NCBI GenBank assembly: GCA_002402965.1
Contig: DHGW01000094.1
Location: forward strand, 39,630-50,041
DNA length: 10,412 nucleotides
From: Bacteroidales bacterium UBA4788
Lineage (GTDB): Bacteria > Bacteroidota > Bacteroidia > Bacteroidales > VadinHA17
Reading direction: 5' to 3'
In this document: positions 5,993 to 10,412 of the stretch, piece by piece
How the letters are laid out: each line of letters begins with the position of its first letter
Position numbering within the stretch: the stretch's first letter is position 1
Notes under the pieces: model-generated
The model's database searches: none
What the model was told of the DNA's origin: nothing
What the model saw: the letters and a program-made list of their open reading frames with translations, nothing else
Position numbers and translations under genes: made by a program

Positions 5993-7780
5993 ATGGACAA
6001 CATACGCAACTTCTGCATAATAGCACATATAGACCATGGCAAGAGCACGCTTGCCGACAGGCTCCTTGAGATGACCAGCACCGTTGATGCGCGTGATTTC
6101 CAGAACCAGGTTCTTGACGACATGGATCTTGAGCGTGAGCGCGGCATCACCATCAAAAGCCACGCTATCCAGATGTCCTATAAGCACGAGGGGAAGAGCT
6201 ATTATCTCAACCTGATTGATACCCCGGGACATGTCGACTTCTCCTACGAGGTGTCGCGCTCCATCGCTGCCTGCGAGGGAGCGCTGCTGGTGGTTGACGC
6301 CACGCAGGGCATACAGGCCCAGACAATCTCGAACCTCTACATGGCTATCGAACACGGGCTTGAGATCATCCCTGTACTGAACAAAATGGACTCGGCCAGC
6401 GCCATGCCCGAGGATGTGAAGGATCAGATCGTTGACCTTATCGGCTGCAGGCGCGAGGAGATCATCGAAGCCAGCGCCCGCACCGGGATGGGCGTGGAGC
6501 GTATAATGGAAGAGATAATCACGAAAATACCTGCCCCAAAGGGCGATCCGGATGCCCCTCTCCAGGCACTGATATTCGACTCGGTCTTCAACTCCTTCAG
6601 GGGAATCATCGCATACTTCAAGATATCAAGCGGCACCATCAGGACCCATGACATGGTCAAGTTCGTAAATACGGGAAGCGAATACGACGCCGATGAAATC
6701 GGGGTGCTGAAGATCAAAAGGGAACCGCGCGACGTGCTGAGCGTGGGAGACGTGGGATACATCATCTCCGGCATCAAGGTCTCGGCCGAGGTAAAGGTGG
6801 GCGACACAATCACCCATGTGGCCAGACCGTGTGACAAGGCCATCTCCGGCTTCGCCGACGTGAAACCGATGGTATTCGCCGGGATCTATCCGGTGGATGC
6901 TGATGACTATGAGGATCTGCGCACGTCCATAGAAAAACTGCAGCTCAACGACGCATCACTTACCTTCGTGCCGGAATCATCCGCCGCGCTGGGCTTCGGT
7001 TTCCGCTGCGGATTCCTCGGACTGCTGCACATGGAAATAATACAGGAACGTCTTGACAGGGAGTTCGATATGGATGTCATCACTACCGTGCCGAACGTCT
7101 CATTCAGGGTGCTTACAACAAAAGGCGAGATAATTGACGTCCACAACCCTTCCGGAATGCCCCCGGCAACAACGATTGACGAGATAGAGGAGCCATACAT
7201 CTATGCCCAGGTGATCTCGAAGTCGGAATACCTTGGCTCAATCCTCAAACTCTGCATCGACAAGCGCGGGACGATGAAGAACCAGGTTTATCTCACAAGT
7301 GACAGGGTGGAGGTGACCTTTGACATGCCGCTGTCAGAGATAGTCTTCGACTTCTATGACAAGCTGAAGAGCATATCGAAGGGTTATGCCTCGTTCGACT
7401 ATCATATTACCGATTACAAAAAGGCTGACCTCGTCAGGCTCGACATACTGCTCAACGGAGAGATGGTTGATGCCCTTTCAACACTTATCTACAGGGGCCA
7501 CGCCTATGACTTCGGCCGCAGGATGTGCGAGAAGCTGCGTGAGCTGATACCAAGACAGCAGTTTGACATCGCCATTCAGGCGGCAATAGGCGCCAAGATC
7601 ATTGCACGCGAGACGGTCAAGGCCGTGCGCAAGGATGTTACCGCAAAGTGCTATGGCGGTGACATTACCAGGAAGCGTAAACTCCTTGAAAAACAGAAGA
7701 AAGGCAAGAAGAGGATGCGCCAGATAGGTAACGTGGAGGTACCTCAGCAGGCCTTCCTGGCGGTCCTCAAACTCGACTGA
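5993..7780 (+). CDS. lepA: Elongation factor 4 / LepA ribosome-associated GTPase
   Basis: LepA (EF4) is a translational GTPase that binds the 70S ribosome and has been implicated in back-translocation and 30S maturation; it is conserved but usually dispensable. The 595-residue product is full length. The G domain shows G1 AHIDHGKST (11-19), the switch region RERGITIKS (48-56), G3 DTPGHVDF (76-83), G4 NKMD (130-133) and G5 SAR (161-163). Domains II and III follow, with VGDVGYIISGIK and then GFGFRCGFLGLLHMEIIQERL. The EF4-specific C-terminal domain ends in the lysine/arginine-rich KQKKGKKRMRQIGNVEVPQ and AFLAVLKLD. The ATG at 5993 gives the canonical short N-terminus before the P-loop, and a perfect -7 promoter element sits 28 nt upstream. 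It is divergent from cstA and convergent with rprY. It appears monocistronic. Confidence 0.97.
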   Translation: MDNIRNFCIIAHIDHGKSTLADRLLEMTSTVDARDFQNQVLDDMDLERERGITIKSHAIQMSYKHEGKSYYLNLIDTPGHVDFSYEVSRSIAACEGALLVVDATQGIQAQTISNLYMAIEHGLEIIPVLNKMDSASAMPEDVKDQIVDLIGCRREEIIEASARTGMGVERIMEEIITKIPAPKGDPDAPLQALIFDSVFNSFRGIIAYFKISSGTIRTHDMVKFVNTGSEYDADEIGVLKIKREPRDVLSVGDVGYIISGIKVSAEVKVGDTITHVARPCDKAISGFADVKPMVFAGIYPVDADDYEDLRTSIEKLQLNDASLTFVPESSAALGFGFRCGFLGLLHMEIIQERLDREFDMDVITTVPNVSFRVLTTKGEIIDVHNPSGMPPATTIDEIEEPYIYAQVISKSEYLGSILKLCIDKRGTMKNQVYLTSDRVEVTFDMPLSEIVFDFYDKLKSISKGYASFDYHITDYKKADLVRLDILLNGEMVDALSTLIYRGHAYDFGRRMCEKLRELIPRQQFDIAIQAAIGAKIIARETVKAVRKDVTAKCYGGDITRKRKLLEKQKKGKKRMRQIGNVEVPQQAFLAVLKLD

Positions 7781-7803
7781 TGTTAAAAAAATAACGCCGG
7801 GTG

Positions 7804-7832
7804 TTGCGAATAAAGAAATTATGCTAACTTAG
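7804..7832 (+). promoter_or_regulatory. Candidate promoter inside the lepA-rprY gap
   Basis: TTG at 7804-7806 (-33-like) and TAACTTAG at 7825-7832 (one mismatch to TAnnTTTG) are separated by 18 nt, close to the Bacteroidota spacing. The -7 element lies within a TGCTAA-C-TTAGCA palindrome (7822-7834). The start would fall near 7838, and the only thing downstream on this strand before rprY's antisense strand is a terminator hairpin. Confidence 0.28.
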
Positions 7833-7837
7833 CACTT

Positions 7838-7940
7838 CGTTGGGCTTTGACGGGAAGAATACCAAACTAGTCGAAAGACCCCTGAAACTAACCTGGACTC
7901 ATACCCTGTCCGGATCAATCCGGGCGGGGTATTTATCTAT
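7838..7940 (+). ncRNA. Putative small RNA in the lepA-rprY intergenic region
   Basis: A promoter-like pair (7804-7832) lies about 70 nt upstream of a 15-bp terminator-like hairpin (7901-7932). The segment between can fold: GGGCTTTGAC (7842-7851) pairs, with bulges, with GTCGAAAGACCC (7870-7881), and GTC-GAAA-GAC (7870-7879) can form a GNRA mini-hairpin instead. It does not resemble tmRNA, SRP RNA, RNase P RNA or 6S RNA as far as I can recognise them. The alternative is that it is simply the long 3' UTR of lepA. An open frame from TTG 7840 crosses the hairpin and runs into rprY antisense, so I do not treat it as coding. Confidence 0.28.
7901..7940 (+). terminator. Terminator-like hairpin between convergent lepA and rprY
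   Basis: A 15-bp stem pairs 7901-7915 with 7918-7932 around CA, with two G:U wobbles in the + strand RNA; inner pairs probably open to make a workable loop. It is followed on the + strand by the T-rich TTATCTATT. On the minus strand the downstream sequence is not T-rich, so it works best for lepA or the putative small RNA. It begins 8 nt beyond the rprY stop, so it could also stabilise the rprY 3' end. Confidence 0.65.
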
Positions 7941-8626
7941 TAACAGAGCAACTTGTAACCCTTGCCGTGTATGTTCAGAATCTCGACAGTTTCATCTTTG
8001 CTCAGGTACTTGCGCAGCTTGGTGATGTAAACGTCCATGCTCCGTGCATTGAAGTAGTTGTCATCAATCCATATCGACTTCAGAGCGAAGTTACGCTCGA
8101 GCACCTCATTCCGGTGGCGGCAGAGCAGCTCCAGCAGCTCTGACTCCTTGGTGGTGAGCTTGCTCGACTGATCCTGCCAGGTGAGCAGTTGCTTCGTCAC
8201 GTCAAAGGTGAACTTGCCGATGGTGTAGACTTCAGCCGGGGTGTCTGAAGACCTCTTTGAGGAGCGTCTCAGGATGGCCTCGATGCGGTAGATCAGCTCC
8301 TCCATTGAGAATGGCTTGGTCAGGTAGTCATCGGCTCCTGACTTGAAGCCTTCAATCACATCCTGTTTCAGATTCTTCGCCGTCAGGAAGATGACAGGAA
8401 TATGCGGATCGATCTCCCTGATCCCCCTGGCAAGAGCAAAACCGTCAAGCTCCGGCATCATCACATCCAGCAGGCAGATATTGAATTTCTCCTTCCTGAA
8501 GACCTTCATCGCCTGTGCGCCGTCAGTGATCAGGGTAGTCTCGTAATCCCTGGCATTGAGGTAATTCTTCAGCAGCTGTCCCAGATTCGGATCGTCTTCT
8601 GCAAGCAGTATGTTTACCTTCTTCAT
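7940..8626 (-). CDS. rprY: OmpR/PhoB-family response regulator, RprY-like
   Basis: A 228-residue DNA-binding response regulator. The receiver domain (about 1-120) has the acidic pair Asp11-Asp12, the phospho-acceptor Asp54 in CLLDVMMPE, Thr82 in FLTAK and Lys104 in LTKPF, all the residues required for phosphorylation. The C-terminal winged-helix domain (about 130-228) has KLTTKESELLELLCRHRNE and the recognition-helix region NARSMDVYITKLRKYL, ending in NIHGKGYKLLC. It resembles Bacteroides and Porphyromonas RprY closely, especially IWIDDNYFNARSMDVYITKL. RprY is known from studies of Bacteroides fragilis (rprXY) and as a stress- and transport-related regulator in Porphyromonas gingivalis. The start overlaps the rprX stop by 4 bp (ATGA), implying translational coupling. 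It ends 159 nt from the convergent lepA stop. Confidence 0.93.
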   Translation of the reverse strand: MKKVNILLAEDDPNLGQLLKNYLNARDYETTLITDGAQAMKVFRKEKFNICLLDVMMPELDGFALARGIREIDPHIPVIFLTAKNLKQDVIEGFKSGADDYLTKPFSMEELIYRIEAILRRSSKRSSDTPAEVYTIGKFTFDVTKQLLTWQDQSSKLTTKESELLELLCRHRNEVLERNFALKSIWIDDNYFNARSMDVYITKLRKYLSKDETVEILNIHGKGYKLLC

Positions 8627-10164
8627 TTTTTTGGCTGTTCTTTTGGAAGATGTATAATAATCCTGGTTCCTTTACCGCTCTGGCTCTCGACTTTTATGGT
8701 GCCGTAATGCTCCTCAATTATCTTTTTAACGTAGCTGAGACCAAGACCGTATCCTTTAATGTTGTGGGTATTGCCAGCAGGGACGCGATAGAATTTCTCA
8801 AAGATATGTTTAAGATGCTCACGCGGGATGCCAATACCGTTGTCAGAAACGGTAATGACGATGCCCCTGTGCCATGCTGCCGTGGTAATGGTTATCTCAG
8901 GCGTGGCAATGGTGTATTTCAGGGCATTGTCTATCAGATTGAGAAGTACGTTAAAGAAGTTGGGTTCATCGAGTGTCACAATAGGGTCGGAGGCGTCGAG
9001 GAAGGTGGAGATCGTTCCTCCGCGACCGTTGACCTGGAGCTTGAATGCATCCACGGCCCTCAGTATTATGGCATGCAGGTTAACCTGCCGCTTGTCGAGC
9101 TCCAGCCTGGCCTGTTCAAAGATCGCTGTCTGCAGCACCCTCTCTACAAGCACCTTCAGCCTGTTGCTCTCCTCACTTATAACCGTTGCCAGTCCATCCG
9201 TGTTGCGCGAACTCTCCGGGATGCCTTTGTCTGTCAGCATCTGCGATGCCAGTGATATTGTGGCGATAGGCGTCTTCAGCTCATGAGTCATGTTGTTGAT
9301 GAAGTCGCTCCGTATCTCTGATAACCTTTTCTGCCGGAAGATGACAATGAAGGTGCCAGTAGCAAGCAGGATCAGGAGCAGTACTATCAGCATCGAGGAG
9401 ATGGCCATGAAGGCGATCAGGCTGAATTTGTACTCTTCCTCCTTAGGGAAGTAGATTGTCAGGATATTGTTCCCCGGCACCGGGTCATTGGGGAAGAGCT
9501 GGCGAAGATACTTGTTTGCCCCGCTGCTCTCGGTGTATTCGGGCGTGCGGTAGATGATGTCACCGTATGCACCGCGGACAGCACATTCATACTCCAGGTG
9601 TATGCCGACGGCATCGAGGGAATTCCTGATATAAGTCTCTATCTCTTCAGAAGTGAATCGGTCGCGCAGAGGCGGGGTCTCATGAAGTATCCGGCTGACA
9701 ATGTTTTCGATAGAGATGATCTTGCTGGTCATTCGGGCTCTAGCTCCTGCGGAGAGGATCTGCTCTTCAGGCTCGGTTTCATCGAAGAAAGATTCCGGCA
9801 CGAGGCTCTCCGAATCGAGGAGATAGGTGTAACCCGCCCTGCTGATAATAACTGACCTGACATCAGGATCGAAGCCGTATCTCTCCAGGAGTTTTGATTC
9901 GGCCGACTGCTGCACGGTCAGATCCGGGGTCTCTTCATCACCGGCCGGCTGTGGCTGGGGATTGATCTCACCGATGATGCGCTTGTAGGTCTCAGCCTTC
10001 TCGAGCTCGGACACCACCTCTTTCAGGGCCTCGTTGACACCGAACCTGAACTGCTGGTCCTCGGCGCTCACTACATTGTTGATCCACCTGACCTGGATAA
10101 TCACCAGCGCAGAGATGGCCAGAAAGAAAAAGACGGCCAGGAGGACTATGTAGGAACGCTTCAT
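8623..10164 (-). CDS. rprX: Membrane sensor histidine kinase, RprX-like
   Basis: A 513-residue sensor kinase, full length for the RprX group. Residues 5-26 form the first membrane helix (IVLLAVFFFLAISALVIIQV), about 27-246 a periplasmic sensor region without a recognised ligand-binding motif, and 248-276 the second membrane helix. The HisKA dimerisation domain follows, with the phospho-acceptor His294 in NNMTHELKTPIATI. The HATPase_c domain has the N box NVLLNLIDNALKYT (405-418), the G1 box DNGIGIP (441-447), the F box FEKFYRVP (455-462) and the G2 box GYGLGL (471-476). All catalytic motifs are intact. It would autophosphorylate and pass phosphate to RprY Asp54, encoded immediately downstream with an ATGA overlap. 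The ATG at 10164 gives two lysine/arginine residues directly before the membrane helix, as expected. Upstream DNA has several TTAACA-like boxes that may be autoregulatory. Confidence 0.93.
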   Translation of the reverse strand: MKRSYIVLLAVFFFLAISALVIIQVRWINNVVSAEDQQFRFGVNEALKEVVSELEKAETYKRIIGEINPQPQPAGDEETPDLTVQQSAESKLLERYGFDPDVRSVIISRAGYTYLLDSESLVPESFFDETEPEEQILSAGARARMTSKIISIENIVSRILHETPPLRDRFTSEEIETYIRNSLDAVGIHLEYECAVRGAYGDIIYRTPEYTESSGANKYLRQLFPNDPVPGNNILTIYFPKEEEYKFSLIAFMAISSMLIVLLLILLATGTFIVIFRQKRLSEIRSDFINNMTHELKTPIATISLASQMLTDKGIPESSRNTDGLATVISEESNRLKVLVERVLQTAIFEQARLELDKRQVNLHAIILRAVDAFKLQVNGRGGTISTFLDASDPIVTLDEPNFFNVLLNLIDNALKYTIATPEITITTAAWHRGIVITVSDNGIGIPREHLKHIFEKFYRVPAGNTHNIKGYGLGLSYVKKIIEEHYGTIKVESQSGKGTRIIIHLPKEQPKK

Positions 10165-10171
10165 ATTTTAA

Positions 10172-10179
10172 CAAAAATA
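10172..10179 (-). promoter_or_regulatory. Candidate -7 promoter element for rprXY
   Basis: The minus strand reads TATTTTTG, a perfect TAnnTTTG match, ending 7 nt before the rprX ATG. A -33 TTTG is not obvious at the normal spacing. Used as a promoter it would give a leader of only one or two nucleotides, so either the mRNA is nearly leaderless or the true promoter lies further upstream. Confidence 0.35.
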
Positions 10180-10205
10180 ATCTGTAAATACCTTAATCCA
10201 CAGAC

Positions 10206-10295
10206 TTAACGTATTTTAACAGGACCGGCAACAATGTAACAATTGCAAAATATTAAAAAAATGTTAAAAATCAATATCTTAACATATCCTTAAGA
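10206..10295. promoter_or_regulatory. Putative operator array upstream of rprX
   Basis: Several TTAACA-like hexamers recur here: TTAACG 10206-10211, TTAACA 10216-10221, GTAACA 10236-10241, TTAACA 10279-10284 and TTAAGA 10290-10295. The first two starts are 10 nt apart and the last two 11 nt apart. ATGTTAA (10261-10267) and TTAACAT (10279-10285) form a perfect 7-bp inverted repeat with an 11-nt spacer. OmpR/PhoB regulators typically bind direct repeats with about one helical turn of spacing, so RprY autoregulation is plausible but inferred. AT-richness of this gap makes chance matches a real possibility. Confidence 0.35.
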
Positions 10296-10333
10296 CTATT
10301 GCCCGGAATTTATTCTGATATTTGCATCAGTTA

Positions 10334-10349
10334 TGGCACGATAATTGTT
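10334..10349 (+). promoter_or_regulatory. Sigma-54 (RpoN) -24/-12 promoter pointing out of the window
   Basis: TGGCACG-N4-TTGTT matches the sigma-54 consensus TGGCACG-N4-TTGCW at all fixed positions except T for C in the -12 GC. GG (10335-10336) and GT (10347-10348) have the required 10-nt spacing. Transcription would start near 10360 toward the right edge, divergent from rprXY. A GATATTTG -7-like element at 10317-10324 lies just upstream and might be a second, vegetative promoter. Confidence 0.62.
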
Positions 10350-10406
10350 ATAACGTTAATGGAGTTTTTTTCATAGGTTAGGTTAGTTTTAGGGTTAACA
10401 CTGAAG

Positions 10407-10412
10407 AGGAGG
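10407..10412 (+). promoter_or_regulatory. Shine-Dalgarno-like sequence at right edge
   Basis: AGGAGG, the perfect anti-16S complement, ends exactly at the last base. It lies about 50 nt after the predicted sigma-54 start site. A start codon is expected a few bases outside. No other gene in this window has such a strong site. Confidence 0.45.

Noticed and set aside
7782..7797. A-tract with flanking GTTA/TAAC after lepA considered as a terminator (either strand)
   Set aside because: The possible stems are 3-4 bp and the GC-rich part next to the T tract on the minus strand does not form a stable hairpin.
7822..7838. TTAGCACTT considered as half of a CIRCE heat-shock operator
   Set aside because: The second half GAGTGCTAA with a 9-nt spacer is absent, and the site is not upstream of a chaperone gene. 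The groES upstream region also lacks CIRCE.
7840..8025. Plus-strand 61-codon frame beginning at TTG in the lepA-rprY gap
   Set aside because: It starts at a rare codon, reads through the terminator hairpin and continues antisense into rprY. The product has no recognisable motif.

Overview
The window looks like chromosomal DNA of a Bacteroidota member, most likely order Bacteroidales. The reasons are: an RprX/RprY-type two-component pair; a TPR protein directly before secG, a conserved Bacteroidales neighbourhood; Bacteroidota-type -7 promoter elements (TAnnTTTG) with A-rich, SD-less starts on nearly every gene; and a degenerate heptanucleotide repeat of a kind seen between genes in this phylum. 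GC looks moderate in genes and low between them. I saw no IS element, phage gene, tRNA, rRNA or CRISPR array.

Layout. Positions 2-743 (+) hold the 3' end of a TPR-repeat protein gene followed 7 nt later by secG, closed by a strong intrinsic terminator at 766-799. Positions 874-2808 (+) hold the groES-groEL chaperonin operon, closed by a GNRA-loop terminator at 2839-2865. A degenerate 7-bp repeat that is partly self-complementary fills 2866-2961. Next is a MATE-family exporter (2993-4396, +), which overlaps tail-to-tail by 7 bp with a short-form carbon starvation (CstA) transporter (4390-5868, -). A 124-nt divergent promoter region separates cstA from lepA (5993-7780, +), the elongation factor 4 gene. 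The 159-nt gap between the convergent lepA and rprY carries a possible promoter and a 15-bp terminator hairpin that could delimit a small RNA of about 100 nt. Positions 7940-10164 (-) are the rprX-rprY histidine kinase/response regulator operon with an ATGA stop/start overlap. The last 248 nt are AT-rich regulatory DNA. They contain an array of TTAACA-like boxes on the rprX side and, on the + strand, a near-consensus sigma-54 promoter followed by a perfect Shine-Dalgarno at the window's right edge, both pointing at a gene just outside.

Functionally this is mostly housekeeping: protein export (SecG), folding (GroESL), ribosome function (LepA), envelope and nutrient transport (MATE, CstA) and envelope or stress sensing (RprXY). 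I do not see a clear new multi-gene system. The parts least explained by known genes are intergenic: the putative small RNA, the heptad repeat, the sigma-54 promoter and the putative RprY operator array.
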